Source: Actinomycetota bacterium (GTDB taxonomy: Bacteria > Actinomycetota > JAHEXW01 > JAGVPG01). Taken from it: 64,000 nucleotides of DNA. Where the stretch lies: the NCBI GenBank assembly GCA_020052375.1, contig JAGVPG010000030.1, positions 1-64,000 on the forward strand. Reading direction: 5' to 3'. The translations under genes and the position numbers were made by a program. Below the pieces are notes generated by a model. The model saw only the letters and a program-made list of their open reading frames with translations, was not told where the DNA came from and searched no databases. Below are positions 44,451 through 54,180 of this stretch, one piece after another (positions within the stretch are counted from its first letter, which is position 1; each line of letters begins with the position of its first letter).

Positions 44451-45953
44451 TTGGATAGGGTATATATTTTTGATACCACACTTCGGGACGGGGAGCAGTC
44501 TCCGGGTATCAGTCTTAATGTCAGAGAGAAGCTCGAGATAGCCGAACAGCTGGCAAGACTCGGCGTGGACGTGATCGAAGCCGGTTTTCCGATCACGTCG
44601 CCGGGGGATTTTGAGGCGGTAACGGCGATATCAAAGAATGTAAAGGGAACGACGATCGCCGCGCTCGCGCGAGCTGTAGATAAGGATATCGACCGGGCTT
44701 GGCAGGCCATCCAGGAAGCCGAGAGACCGCGCATCCATACGTTCATCAACACATCCGATGTCCAGATCAAGTATCAGTTGAGAAAGACGCACGAGGAAGT
44801 GCTTGACATGGCGGTCGCTGCCGTCAAGCGAGCTAGGTCCTATACTCCGGACGTGGAGTTTTCCGCTATGGATGCGACGCGCAGCGATGTCGGGTTCTTG
44901 TATAAGATCTTCGCGGCAGCCATCAAAGCTGGAGCGACGGTGATCAACGTGCCGGATACAGTAGGTATTATGTTACCAGAAGAATTCGGGCGCTTGATCA
45001 AGGATATCCGGGAGAATGTCACAGGGATCGAGGATGTGACCATAAGCGTCCACAACCATAACGATCTCGGCATGGCGGTTGCGACGACTATAGCCGGGCT
45101 TGAGAACGGGGTACGCCAGGTAGAATGCACCATCAACGGTCTTGGCGAAAGAGCCGGCAATACGTCGCTGGAAGAGGTCGTGATGATAATCGAGACAAGG
45201 AAAGACACGCTTGGCTTGTCTACGGGCATCAAGACAAAGGAGATCATTAGGACATCTCGACTGGTGAGCCGTCTAACGGGATATATGGTCCAGCCGAACA
45301 AGGCCGTGGTGGGGGCTAACGCGTTCGCGCATGAGTCCGGCATCCACCAGGACGGCGTTTTGAAAGAACGGACGACATTCGAGATCCTTGATCCCAGGAA
45401 GGTCGGTCTGACAAAGAGTCAGATCATTCTGGGCAAGACGTCCGGCAGGCACGGTTTCAGACAGCGGCTCGAGGATCTGGGGTACAAGCTGACGGATGAC
45501 GAGCTGAATAAGGCGTTCGAGCAGTTCAAGATACTCGCTGATAAAAAGAACGAGATAACGGATGAAGACTTAGAGGCGATTGTAGCGGAAGAAGCGCGGT
45601 CGACATCGGCCATATACAAGCTCGAATACATCAAGACATGCAGCGCCAGCGATGAGACTCCGGAAGCAACGATAAAGCTGAAGCGCGAAGGCCGTGTGAC
45701 CGAAAAGACGGCTAAAGGCGACGGCCAGGTAGACGCGACGTGTAAGGCGATCGATAAGGCGGTCGGTCTGAAGCCGAACTTGCTGTCATATAACGTCAGC
45801 GCCATAACGACCGGCCTGGATGCGCAGGGCGATGTGTCAATAAAACTGGAGATCGGCGGGACGCAAGTCATGGGACGCGGAGTTCACACGGATATAATTG
45901 AGGCCAGCGCCAGAGCGTACTTGAACGCGATCAACAAGTATCTTAGTAAATAA
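44451..45953 (+). CDS. leuA: 2-isopropylmalate synthase
   Basis: 500 aa; condenses 2-oxoisovalerate with acetyl-CoA. TIM-barrel motifs [14 protein letters not shown] and [15 protein letters not shown] (metal His pair); the C-terminal LeuA dimer domain (from about 370) binds leucine. GGGAGG lies before TTG 44451; the ORF-track TTG 44439 is upstream of that site. A hairpin-forming repeat lies between it and leuC. Confidence 0.94.
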   Translation: MDRVYIFDTTLRDGEQSPGISLNVREKLEIAEQLARLGVDVIEAGFPITSPGDFEAVTAISKNVKGTTIAALARAVDKDIDRAWQAIQEAERPRIHTFINTSDVQIKYQLRKTHEEVLDMAVAAVKRARSYTPDVEFSAMDATRSDVGFLYKIFAAAIKAGATVINVPDTVGIMLPEEFGRLIKDIRENVTGIEDVTISVHNHNDLGMAVATTIAGLENGVRQVECTINGLGERAGNTSLEEVVMIIETRKDTLGLSTGIKTKEIIRTSRLVSRLTGYMVQPNKAVVGANAFAHESGIHQDGVLKERTTFEILDPRKVGLTKSQIILGKTSGRHGFRQRLEDLGYKLTDDELNKAFEQFKILADKKNEITDEDLEAIVAEEARSTSAIYKLEYIKTCSASDETPEATIKLKREGRVTEKTAKGDGQVDATCKAIDKAVGLKPNLLSYNVSAITTGLDAQGDVSIKLEIGGTQVMGRGVHTDIIEASARAYLNAINKYLSK

Positions 45954-45955
45954 GA

Positions 45956-46082
45956 AGTCGAGGACGTCAAAGATGTCAAGGAGGTCGAGGATGTCAAGGA
46001 AGTCAATGATGTCGAGGATAATTCTTAGGTCTTTATGAGCTCCTTGATTTCCTTGATCTCTTTGATATCTTTGATGTCTTAG
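45956..46082. repeat. GATGTCAAGG short-period repeat in inverted arms
   Basis: About seven degenerate units of GA(T/C)GTCAAGGA fill 45958-46017; about six units of the complement (TCCTTGATTTC, CTTTGATATC) fill 46040-46080. The two arms could form one long imperfect hairpin between leuA and leuC. The same unit appears in coding sequence inside fakA at 12352-12374. Confidence 0.7.
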
Positions 46083-46098
46083 TACAGGAGGCAACTCA

Positions 46099-47361
46099 TT
46101 GGGGATGACTATTTCAGAAAAAATACTGGCGAAGCATGCCGGTAAAGATATTGTAAAACCGGGGGATCTTCTTGAAGTAGATGTAGATATAGTCTTGTCG
46201 AACGATATCACGGCGCCGATCGCCATAAGCGAGTTCAGGAAGATCGGTATCGACCATGTCTTCGACAAGGATAAAGTCGTCATGGTGGCGGACCACTATG
46301 TGCCGGGCAAGGATGTCAAGTCTGCGGAACAGGCCAAGTTCATGCATGAGTTCGCGCGTGAGTATGGTATAAAACACTATTATGATGTCGGAAGAGGCGG
46401 CATCGAACACGCGCTTTTACCTGAAGAAGGTCTGGTCAAGCCCGGCGATCTTATCATCGGGGCGGATAGCCATACATGCACATACGGTGGACTGGGCGCC
46501 TTTTCGACCGGGATGGGTTCAACGGATATCGCGGCTGCGATGGCGATGGGCTGTATCTGGATGAAAGTGCCGCCGTCGATGAAGTTCATCTTTGAAGGTA
46601 CTCTTAATAGATGGGTCAGCGGAAAAGACCTTATCCTGTTTACAATTGGGCAGATCGGCGTAGACGGGGCGTTGTATAAAGCGATGGAGTTTGCCGGTTC
46701 GGTCATCGAAGCGATGTCCGTGGACCAGCGGCTGACTATCGCCAATATGGCCATCGAAGCAGGCGGCAAGAACGGGATCATGAAGGCGAATAAGCAAGTG
46801 TTGGACTATGTCGGATCGAGGACGGGAACGGAAGGCATCGTCTATGAAAGCGATGAAGACGCGAAATATGAAAGGGAGTTCTCGTTCGACGTTTCCGATA
46901 TGGAGCCGCAGGTGGCGTTCCCGCATCTCCCGTCGAATATAAGGCCGGTCAGCCAGGCACGGGATATCGTTATCGATCAGGTCGTCATCGGCTCATGTAC
47001 GAACGGCCGGCTGGAAGACCTAAGGACGGCTGCGGAGGTCTTGAAAGGTAGGAACACCGCGGAGAATGTCCGGTTGATCGTGATCCCGGCGACTCAAGAA
47101 GTCTACCGCAAAGCGATGGATGAAGGTCTGTTCGATATTTTTCTGGATGCCAACGCGGCCATCTCGACTCCGACGTGCGGTCCATGTCTCGGAGGCCATA
47201 TGGGCGTCATGGCAGCAGGAGAACGAGCGGTTGCGACGACAAACCGCAATTTCGTCGGCAGGATGGGACATCCGAAGAGCGAGGTCTATCTGGCAAATCC
47301 GGCAGTAGCGGCCGCTTCGGCGGTCCTGGGACGGATCGGCAGTCCCGACGAACTGGATTAG
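46099..47361 (+). CDS. leuC: 3-isopropylmalate dehydratase large subunit
   Basis: 420-aa aconitase-family subunit. Cluster cysteines in VIGSCTNGRLEDL and STPTCGPCLGGHMG; also GADSHTCTYGGLGAFSTGMGS. The 420-residue form is shared with homoaconitases, but the leu neighbours fix the role. It probably also serves the citramalate route via cimA. TTG 46099 is 7 nt from AGGAGG; ATG 46105 is the alternative. Confidence 0.94.
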   Translation: MGMTISEKILAKHAGKDIVKPGDLLEVDVDIVLSNDITAPIAISEFRKIGIDHVFDKDKVVMVADHYVPGKDVKSAEQAKFMHEFAREYGIKHYYDVGRGGIEHALLPEEGLVKPGDLIIGADSHTCTYGGLGAFSTGMGSTDIAAAMAMGCIWMKVPPSMKFIFEGTLNRWVSGKDLILFTIGQIGVDGALYKAMEFAGSVIEAMSVDQRLTIANMAIEAGGKNGIMKANKQVLDYVGSRTGTEGIVYESDEDAKYEREFSFDVSDMEPQVAFPHLPSNIRPVSQARDIVIDQVVIGSCTNGRLEDLRTAAEVLKGRNTAENVRLIVIPATQEVYRKAMDEGLFDIFLDANAAISTPTCGPCLGGHMGVMAAGERAVATTNRNFVGRMGHPKSEVYLANPAVAAASAVLGRIGSPDELD

Positions 47362-47387
47362 TATGTAGCAGCCGACCTTCAGGTCGG

Positions 47388-47449
47388 CTTAGAGATTAGA
47401 TTATTAGATATTAGATATGAGAGATCAGAAATTGGAAATTGGAGATTAG
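47388..47449. repeat. ATTAGAT short-period repeat
   Basis: The gap between leuC and leuD is a degenerate tandem of ATTAGAT / GAGATTAGA / GAAATTGGA units. It contains no clear Shine-Dalgarno other than GGAGATTAG directly before the leuD ATG. AT-rich, unlike the flanking genes. Confidence 0.6.
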
Positions 47450-47941
47450 ATGTTTGTAGGTAAGGCATGGAAGTACGGAAGAGACGTAAATACCGACGAT
47501 ATAATCTCAGCTAAATACCTTGTCAGCTGGGATGCGTTTGAGCTTGGTAAGAACTGTATGGAAGCGCTCGATCCGGATTTTATCAAGAATGTGCGTGAAG
47601 GCGATATGGTCGTCGCCGAGGAGAATTTCGGATGCGGTTCGTCCAGAGAACACGCGCCGCTCGCTCTCAAAGGCGCCGGCGTCTCTTGCGTGATCGCAAA
47701 GTCGTTCGCCAGGATATTCTACCGGAACGCGATCAATATAGGTTTACCGGTGCTTGAATCGCCGGAGGCCGTAGAAGGTATAAGCACAGGGGACGAACTG
47801 AACGTCGATCCGGAGACCGGTGAGATCAAGAACATTACGACAGGCAAGACGTTTCACGCCAGTCCGTATCCGGAGTTCATGCAGCGACTTATGAACGCCG
47901 GTGGTCTGATAGAGTATGTGAAGACAAGAGTGAGAAGTTAA
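47450..47941 (+). CDS. leuD: 3-isopropylmalate dehydratase small subunit
   Basis: 163-aa swivel domain partner of LeuC. Motifs RDVNTDDIISAKYL and NFGCGSSREHAPLALKGAG are typical. The following gap holds AGAACAGGAGAACAGGAG, which supplies the leuB Shine-Dalgarno. Confidence 0.95.
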   Translation: MFVGKAWKYGRDVNTDDIISAKYLVSWDAFELGKNCMEALDPDFIKNVREGDMVVAEENFGCGSSREHAPLALKGAGVSCVIAKSFARIFYRNAINIGLPVLESPEAVEGISTGDELNVDPETGEIKNITTGKTFHASPYPEFMQRLMNAGGLIEYVKTRVRS

Positions 47942-47959
47942 GAGAACAGGAGAACAGGA

Positions 47960-49021
47960 GTGAAAGCGTACAAGATCGGAGTGTTGCCCGGTGATGGAAC
48001 AGGACCGGAGGTAGTCAATGAGGGTCTCAAGGTCCTGGAGGCGGCAGCGTCGAAGTTCGACTTCAAATACGAACTGTCACATTACGATTTCGGAGGCGAC
48101 AGGTATCTGAAGACCGGCGAGACCCTGTCGGACTCGGCTATCGAGGAGTTCAAACAGCTCGACGCCATATTCCTTGGCGCGATCGGGCACCCGAACGTAA
48201 AGCCGGGGATCCTGGAACAGGGGATCCTACTCAAAGCCAGGTTCGCACTGGACCAGTATATAAATCTAAGGCCGGTAAAACTGTACCCGGGCGTCGATAC
48301 GCCGCTTAAAGACAAAGGCCCGGACGATATAGATTTTGTGGTCGTCAGGGAGAATACGGAAGGCCTTTATACGGGATGCGGCGGCTTCTTAAAGAAGGAC
48401 ACGCCGGACGAAGTGGCGATTCAGACCAGCATCAATACAAGGAAGGGTGTGGAAAGATGCGTCAGGTATGCCTTCGAGGTCTGTAAGACGCGCAATAAGA
48501 CAAAGAACTTAACGCTTTGCGGTAAGACGAACGTCTTAACGTTTGCTTTCGACCTCTGGGAACGCGCATTCAACGAGGTCGGCAAGGAGTATCCGATGAT
48601 CACTACGGATTACGCTCATGTCGATGCCACGTGCATGTGGATGGTCAAGAACCCGGAATGGTTCGACGTTATCGTAACGGACAATATGTTCGGTGACATC
48701 ATCACCGACCTGGGCGCGATGATCCAGGGCGGCATGGGGATCGCCGCAGGCGGGAATATCAACCCGGAAGGTGTTTCCATGTTCGAGCCGATCGGCGGCT
48801 CGGCGCCCAAGTATACCGGCCAGAATATAATCAATCCATTGGCGGCAATAGCGGCGCTTCAGTTATTGCTTGAGATCCTTGGTGAACGCAAAGCGGCGGA
48901 TTCCATCGAGCAGGCGATCATGTACGTCACGGGAGAAAAGCTGGAGAGTCTCGCTGCCGGAAAGATGGGGTATTCCACCAGCGAAGTGGGCGACCTCGTC
49001 GCGGAACGCTTAAGCAAGTAG
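47960..49021 (+). CDS. leuB: 3-isopropylmalate dehydrogenase
   Basis: 353-aa isocitrate/isopropylmalate dehydrogenase family member. [13 protein letters not shown] start; substrate arginines in [27 protein letters not shown]; and the metal/NAD region [21 protein letters not shown]. It should oxidise 3-isopropylmalate and, given cimA, 3-methylmalate. GTG 47960. Confidence 0.92.
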   Translation: MKAYKIGVLPGDGTGPEVVNEGLKVLEAAASKFDFKYELSHYDFGGDRYLKTGETLSDSAIEEFKQLDAIFLGAIGHPNVKPGILEQGILLKARFALDQYINLRPVKLYPGVDTPLKDKGPDDIDFVVVRENTEGLYTGCGGFLKKDTPDEVAIQTSINTRKGVERCVRYAFEVCKTRNKTKNLTLCGKTNVLTFAFDLWERAFNEVGKEYPMITTDYAHVDATCMWMVKNPEWFDVIVTDNMFGDIITDLGAMIQGGMGIAAGGNINPEGVSMFEPIGGSAPKYTGQNIINPLAAIAALQLLLEILGERKAADSIEQAIMYVTGEKLESLAAGKMGYSTSEVGDLVAERLSK

Positions 49022-49031
49022 GAGGAAGAAG

Positions 49032-49946
49032 ATGCCTATACCGGAAGTCAAAAAGATCTGGATGAACGGCAAGTTCGTCGATTGGAAGGACGCTAAGATA
49101 CACGTCCTTACACACGCTCTTCATTATGGTTCAGGAGTGTTCGAAGGCATAAGGGCTTATAAGACAAAGGACGGTCCTGCCGTATTCCGGTTGACCGACC
49201 ATATCACGAGACTGGAGAAATCGGCCAAGATCTATTTCATGGACGTGCCTTACTCCGTCGAAGAACTGGTCTCAGTGACAAAAGAGCTAGTCAAGATAAA
49301 CGAACTCGACAGTTGCTATATCAGGCCGATCGTCTACAGAGGTTACGGCGAGATGGGCCTCTTTCCGTTGAACGCTGATGTGGACGTGGCCATCGCCTGC
49401 TGGCCATGGGGCACTTATCTGGGAGATGAAGGCATCAAGCACGGCATCCGGGCAAAGATATCTTCGTATCGACGCATAGACGTGAACGTCCTGCCGCCGG
49501 CGGCCAAGGCGTGCGGCAATTATATAAACTCGATCCTTGCCAAGGTCGAGGTCGTAAAAGGCGGTTATGACGAGGCGATCTTACTAAACACACATGGATA
49601 TGTGACTGACGGGTCCGGCGAGAACATATTCATCGTCAAAGATGGCGTTCTGTACACACCGTCAATACACGCCGGAGCATTGGAAGGGATAACCCGGGAT
49701 TCGATCATGACCATAGCCAACGATCTGGATTACTGCGTGGTCGAAGATAACATGGTCCGGTCGGAGCTTTACCTTGCCGAAGAGGCCTTCTTTACGGGCA
49801 CAGCGGCTGAGGTCGTTCCCATCAGGGAGGTCGACGACCGGTTGATCGGCGAACCCGGTCCAATAACAAAAGCGCTTCAAGCGGTATATTTTGACGCCAT
49901 AAAAGGAGAACGGGAAGAATACAAAGATTGGCTTGAGTATGTCTGA
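49032..49946 (+). CDS. ilvE: Branched-chain amino acid aminotransferase
   Basis: 304-aa fold-IV PLP enzyme, last step for Val, Leu and Ile. HALHYGSGVFEGIRAY start, PLP Lys in AAKACGNYINSILAK, and TDGSGENIFIV. ATG with GGAGGAAG upstream. Its TGA overlaps the cimA ATG. Confidence 0.95.
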   Translation: MPIPEVKKIWMNGKFVDWKDAKIHVLTHALHYGSGVFEGIRAYKTKDGPAVFRLTDHITRLEKSAKIYFMDVPYSVEELVSVTKELVKINELDSCYIRPIVYRGYGEMGLFPLNADVDVAIACWPWGTYLGDEGIKHGIRAKISSYRRIDVNVLPPAAKACGNYINSILAKVEVVKGGYDEAILLNTHGYVTDGSGENIFIVKDGVLYTPSIHAGALEGITRDSIMTIANDLDYCVVEDNMVRSELYLAEEAFFTGTAAEVVPIREVDDRLIGEPGPITKALQAVYFDAIKGEREEYKDWLEYV

Positions 49947-51535
49947 TGAATAGTAAAAAGGTAGAGCCGGTAAAACTATATGACACTACGCTGCGCGATG
50001 GCTCTCAGATGGAGGGTCTTTCCTTTAGCGCCGGTGATAAACTGAAGATCGCCCGGCGGTTGGATGAGTTCGGGATGCATTATATCGAAGGCGGCTGGCC
50101 CGGTTCGAATCCAAAGGACATGGATTTTTTCAAGAAAGCAAAAGACCTGGATCTTAAGACGTCCAGGATCGTCGCGTTCGGCAGTACACGGCGGGCGGAT
50201 ACGACCGCAAAAAAGGATCCGAACATCAAAGCGCTCCTGGATTCGGGAGTGCGTGTCGTATGCCTTGTCGGTAAGAGCTGGTCGCTTCATGCTAAACACG
50301 TCTTAAAGACTACTCCCGATGAGAATCTTAAGATGATATCCGAGTCCATTGAATATCTGAAAAGCAAAGTGGACGAGGTCTTTTTCGACGCCGAACATTT
50401 TTTCGACGCCTATGACGACGACCCCGCGTACGCGCTCAAGGTATTGAAGACCGCCGAGGAAGCCGGCGCCGATTGCCTGGTCTTGTGCGATACGAACGGT
50501 GGATCATTGCCGGGAAGAATAAGCGGCATCGTCTGTGATGTCAAAGCCGGGATAAAGGCGGACATCGGAATCCACGCGCATAATGATGGAGATGTCGCGG
50601 TGGCCAATTCGATAGTCGCTGTGGAAGCGGGAGCGGCACAGGTACAAGGGACGGTAAACGGATATGGAGAGCGTTGCGGGAACGCCAATCTGATCTCAGT
50701 CATCCCGGCTCTTGTTTTAAAGCTCGGCATCCCGTGTGTCAGCGAAGACCGTCTCAAAAGACTGACGGAGCTGTCGCATTTCGTCAGCGAAGTGGCGAAT
50801 TTCGCGCCGAACATGCATCAGCCTTATGTCGGCGAGAGCGCTTTTGCGCATAAAGGCGGCCTGCATGTCAGCGCCATGATCAGAAAACAAGCGTATGAAC
50901 ATATAGATCCGGCTCTGGTAGGTAACGTCAGGCGCGTGTTGATGTCCGAACTGGCAGGCAGAAGCACGGTCGTCTTGAAAGCCAAAGAGTTCGGTCTTGA
51001 CCTGACCGGTAATGAGAAGAAGGTCGCCGATATCCTAAAGAAAGTCAAAGAACTCGAGCATGTCGGTTACCACTTCGAGGCGGCGGATGGTTCTTTCGAA
51101 CTCTTGCTGCGGAAAGAGACGGGGGCTTACAGCGCTTTCTTCGAGCTGGAAAGCTTCAGGGTGATCATGGACAGGACCAGTGAGGGCACCGTAAAGACCG
51201 AGGCGACGATAAAACTCCATGTCAAAGGCAAACGCTATGTTGAGACTTCGGAAGGCAACGGTCCGGTGAATGCCCTTGATACTGCATTAAGGATGGCGAT
51301 AGGCCGGGCGTATCCGGCCCTGAAGAACATACATCTGACCGACTATAAAGTGCGCGTGCTCGATGAGAAAAAGGGCACGGGCGCCGTAGTCCGCGTTCTG
51401 ATAGATTCGGGCGACGGCGAGAAGGAATGGTCGTCGATCGGCGTCCATGAGAACATAATCGAGGCGAGCTGGCAAGCGCTGGTCGACAGCATCGAGTATG
51501 GCCTAATCCACAGTAAAATGGAAGAAAGCCGGTAG
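49946..51535 (+). CDS. cimA: Citramalate synthase
   Basis: 529 aa; condenses pyruvate with acetyl-CoA to (R)-citramalate, starting isoleucine synthesis without threonine. KLYDTTLRDGSQMEGLSFSAGDKL and IEGGWPGSNPKD distinguish CimA from LeuA; metal His pair in IGIHAHNDGDVA; C-terminal LeuA-type regulatory domain. ATG overlaps the ilvE stop. No ilvA is in the window, consistent with this route. Confidence 0.94.
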   Translation: MNSKKVEPVKLYDTTLRDGSQMEGLSFSAGDKLKIARRLDEFGMHYIEGGWPGSNPKDMDFFKKAKDLDLKTSRIVAFGSTRRADTTAKKDPNIKALLDSGVRVVCLVGKSWSLHAKHVLKTTPDENLKMISESIEYLKSKVDEVFFDAEHFFDAYDDDPAYALKVLKTAEEAGADCLVLCDTNGGSLPGRISGIVCDVKAGIKADIGIHAHNDGDVAVANSIVAVEAGAAQVQGTVNGYGERCGNANLISVIPALVLKLGIPCVSEDRLKRLTELSHFVSEVANFAPNMHQPYVGESAFAHKGGLHVSAMIRKQAYEHIDPALVGNVRRVLMSELAGRSTVVLKAKEFGLDLTGNEKKVADILKKVKELEHVGYHFEAADGSFELLLRKETGAYSAFFELESFRVIMDRTSEGTVKTEATIKLHVKGKRYVETSEGNGPVNALDTALRMAIGRAYPALKNIHLTDYKVRVLDEKKGTGAVVRVLIDSGDGEKEWSSIGVHENIIEASWQALVDSIEYGLIHSKMEESR

Positions 51536-51553
51536 TCGGTACCCCCACCTAAA

Positions 51554-51576
51554 TCCTCCCCCTTAAAGGGGGAGGA
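51554..51576 (+). terminator. Hairpin after cimA, GC-rich repeat family
   Basis: TCCTCCCCCTT directly followed by AAGGGGGAGGA (with one unpaired A) makes a tight stem, then ATAAAAGGAGGGGG. It matches the repeat at 13899-13940 and probably ends the branched-chain operon. Confidence 0.6.
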
Positions 51577-51619
51577 ATAAAAGGAGGGGGTCTTGAGCTA
51601 CAAATCACAAAGGTAACCT

Positions 51620-52378
51620 ATGAGGTTTGTTAGGTATCGTTGGGACAACCGCATATTCTACGGCATCGTCGAAGGCGATAATGTCCGGAGGATCGACTTA
51701 TCGCCGTTTATCGACTGGAAACCGCTCGATGAAACACATCCTCTGAGTGAAGTAAAACTGCTAGCGCCCGCCGAACCGTCAAAAGTCGTAGCCGTAGGTC
51801 TTAATTATATCGACCACGCGGACGAACTGAAGATGGATGTACCCTCCGAACCGATCTTGTTCTTGAAGCCGACGACGGCAGTCGTCGGGCCCGGTGAACC
51901 GATCTTATATCCCGCGATGTCCAAACAGGTCGACTTTGAAGCCGAGGTCGGCGTGGTGATCAAAGATGAAGTCAGGGATATCCGGGAATCGGAGGTCAAA
52001 GACGCTATCCTCGGTTATACATGCGCGAACGACGTGACGGCACGCGATCTACAACGTAAAGACGGGCAGTGGGGCAGATGTAAGAGTTTCGATACATTCG
52101 CGCCGATCGGCCCCTGGATAGATACTGAAGTCGACCCGTTGGATATCAAAGTCGAGTCGGTCTTGAACGGCAAGGTCATGCAGTCGTCGACTACCGCCAA
52201 CATGATCTTCGATATCTACAAGCTGGTAAGTTTTATATCAAAAGTCATGACACTTCTTCCAGGCGATGTCATAATGACAGGGACGCCTCCGGGTGTGGGG
52301 CCGATGCAACCCGGCGACGAGATAGAGATAAAGATCGAAGGTATAGGAACACTAAGAAATACAGTAGTGAACAGATAA
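51620..52378 (+). CDS. Fumarylacetoacetate hydrolase family protein
   Basis: 252 aa. C-terminal FAH domain with metal ligands in DFEAEVGVVIKDE and downstream CANDVTARDLQ, KSFDTFAPIGPW and LLPGDVIMTGTPPGVG. The family includes acylpyruvate hydrolases, oxaloacetate decarboxylases and homoprotocatechuate-pathway enzymes; the substrate cannot be told. ATG 51620 with AAAGG upstream. It is separated from cimA by the hairpin. Confidence 0.88.
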   Translation: MRFVRYRWDNRIFYGIVEGDNVRRIDLSPFIDWKPLDETHPLSEVKLLAPAEPSKVVAVGLNYIDHADELKMDVPSEPILFLKPTTAVVGPGEPILYPAMSKQVDFEAEVGVVIKDEVRDIRESEVKDAILGYTCANDVTARDLQRKDGQWGRCKSFDTFAPIGPWIDTEVDPLDIKVESVLNGKVMQSSTTANMIFDIYKLVSFISKVMTLLPGDVIMTGTPPGVGPMQPGDEIEIKIEGIGTLRNTVVNR

Positions 52379-52390
52379 CAGGGCAACCTC

Positions 52391-52436
52391 GTGTGTCGTT
52401 GCGAGGAGCTCGCCGAAGGCGAGCGACGAAGCAAAC
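52391..52436. repeat. Dispersed repeat GTGTCGTTGCGAGG..., copy 2
   Basis: GTGTCGTTGCGAGGAGCTCGC then GCGAGCGACGAAGCAAAC, with a CTCGCCGAAGGCGAG hairpin core. It shares both ends with the copy at 34259-34294 but has a different, longer core. Confidence 0.65.
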
Positions 52437-52468
52437 TAAGAGAATGCCAACAGTAAACGGAGGCGGTA

Positions 52469-53386
52469 ATGGATTACTTAGAGGTACTCAAGAAGGCGTT
52501 CAATATAACCTGGAAGCACAAGTATCTGTGGATACTCGGTTTTCTGGTGGCTCTGGTCGGCGGCGGGAACAACTTCAATAGCAGCTTTAGCAATCAATCG
52601 TCTTCGCAGGAATGGGCCGGAGCAGGCAAATGGCTTGAATCCTATCTGATAGTAATACTCTTTATCGTTCTTATCCTATTTGTCCTGTGGTTTATATTCT
52701 GGATCCTTTCGATCATGGCGCAAGGAGGGCTCGTCGGCGCTGCTAACGGGATCGAATCGGGCGAAGAGATGGGACTCGGCAGGGCGTTTGCCATCGGCGC
52801 GCACTATTTCTGGAGGACGCTCGGCATAAGCATCCTTCTCGGACTTGTCATATTCATCATGGTCATGGTCTTTGTCGTCCCGATGGTGCTAGGCATTATC
52901 ATGATCGCCGTGCAGGGGAAGCAGGCGGCGGCGGCGCTTGTCGCATCTTTGATCTGTTTGATCCCGGCGTTTCTCCTTCTGGTATTCCTACTCATGATCG
53001 TAGGCGCGGTCATCGGCGTGATCCATAACTACGCGATCAGATACGCCATCATTCTTGATAAAAAGGTCATAGAATCTATCAAAAAGGCCTGGGGTTTGAT
53101 CAAGGACTGTAAGACCGAGACGCTCATCATGTTCCTTCTGCTTCTTCTAACGAGCTCTCTCTATGGAATGGCCATGGTCATCCCGGGGTTGATATTCGGC
53201 TTGCCGTCGATATTCATGATCATAGCCGGCGCCGCGGGTAAAAGCGTGCCATTATTAGCTTTCGGAGCTTTCGGCATCATGGTACTGGTATTCGTACTGG
53301 CCGTCTTCAAAGGAGTATATGAAGTGTTCCACTCTTCGGCCTGGACGCTGACCTTTCGAGAACTACAGCCGCCTGATAACAACTAG
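52469..53386 (+). CDS. Polytopic membrane protein of unknown function
   Basis: 305 aa with about six hydrophobic segments (for example near 18-36, 60-85, 115-140, 150-180, 220-245, 255-285). Residues 35-55 form a Ser/Asn/Gln-rich loop. The start MDYLEVLKKAFNITWKHKYLWILGFL is typical of a loosely defined group of Gram-positive membrane proteins with no assigned role. ATG 52469 after GGAGGCGG. It stands alone between a repeat and the Tad promoter. Confidence 0.75.
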   Translation: MDYLEVLKKAFNITWKHKYLWILGFLVALVGGGNNFNSSFSNQSSSQEWAGAGKWLESYLIVILFIVLILFVLWFIFWILSIMAQGGLVGAANGIESGEEMGLGRAFAIGAHYFWRTLGISILLGLVIFIMVMVFVVPMVLGIIMIAVQGKQAAAALVASLICLIPAFLLLVFLLMIVGAVIGVIHNYAIRYAIILDKKVIESIKKAWGLIKDCKTETLIMFLLLLLTSSLYGMAMVIPGLIFGLPSIFMIIAGAAGKSVPLLAFGAFGIMVLVFVLAVFKGVYEVFHSSAWTLTFRELQPPDNN

Positions 53387-53443
53387 TTTTCAGTTTCGAT
53401 CGTCTCCAATATTGTAGTATATCTCCAATAAGTCAATAATAGT

Positions 53444-53472
53444 TTGACAGTCTGTGAGATATTATATATATT
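53444..53472 (+). promoter_or_regulatory. Sigma70-type promoter of the Tad operon
   Basis: TTGACA (53444-53449), 17-nt spacer, TATATT (53467-53472): a near-consensus promoter. The cpaB ATG is only 9 nt after the -10 box, so the transcript would start at or within a few bases of the start codon (leaderless or almost so). Confidence 0.65.
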
Positions 53473-53481
53473 GGAAATATT

Positions 53482-54168
53482 ATGACAAAGAAGCTGACAC
53501 ACAAAACACCTGCTTTCTATTCGGCCGTCGTCGGCCTCCTGACTTTTATCATCTTATCGGGGACGGCATTGATGAGGGGAAACACCGTCGATTCCAATCA
53601 GGATCTCACAGACATCGTCGTAGCCGATGCCGATATCCCATCCGGAGCGAGACTAACGGATAAGATGCTCACGCTCCGCTCTTTACCTAAAAAGTATGCT
53701 GACAAAGGAGCGTTAAGCAGCAAGAGCTCACTTGTCGGAATAGAAACGAACATGCCGGTTTTCAAGGGTGAGACGATCACGAAGAGGAAATTAAGGATCA
53801 AAGAGAACAGAGCATCCGGAAAAGCGACGATGGTCCAGGAAGGGTACAGAGGCTTTTCCATACTGACTGACGAGTCGGATCCCCAGGGCAGGATATTGAG
53901 GACTGGAAACCAGGTGGATATGTTGGTGACGTTGAACCGGGATGTGCTCGGGATGTCGGTGACCAAGACGATCCTTGAAAGGAAGGATGTCATAGCTGTC
54001 GAAGGACTGGGAAGAAACGACATGTACATAGTCACACTCATGGTCAGCCCGGAAGAGGCGCAGAAACTTGCATACGCTCAGGCAAACGGGCGGATATCGA
54101 TAAGCATATGTCCTGCCGGTGATGATAGTTACCGTCCTTTGCGTGATATAACGGCCGAAGAACTATAG
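53482..54168 (+). CDS. cpaB: Flp pilus assembly protein CpaB (RcpC)
   Basis: 228 aa. One N-terminal membrane helix (AVVGLLTFIILSGTALM) is followed by an SAF domain (IVVADADIPSGARLTDKMLTLRSLP) and a CpaB C-domain (GYRGFSILTDESDPQGRILRTGNQVDMLVTL). In diderms CpaB works with the secretin; in monoderms it is kept without one. First gene of the Tad operon, under the promoter above. Confidence 0.85.
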   Translation: MTKKLTHKTPAFYSAVVGLLTFIILSGTALMRGNTVDSNQDLTDIVVADADIPSGARLTDKMLTLRSLPKKYADKGALSSKSSLVGIETNMPVFKGETITKRKLRIKENRASGKATMVQEGYRGFSILTDESDPQGRILRTGNQVDMLVTLNRDVLGMSVTKTILERKDVIAVEGLGRNDMYIVTLMVSPEEAQKLAYAQANGRISISICPAGDDSYRPLRDITAEEL

Positions 54169-54180
54169 GAGGGAAAAGGA

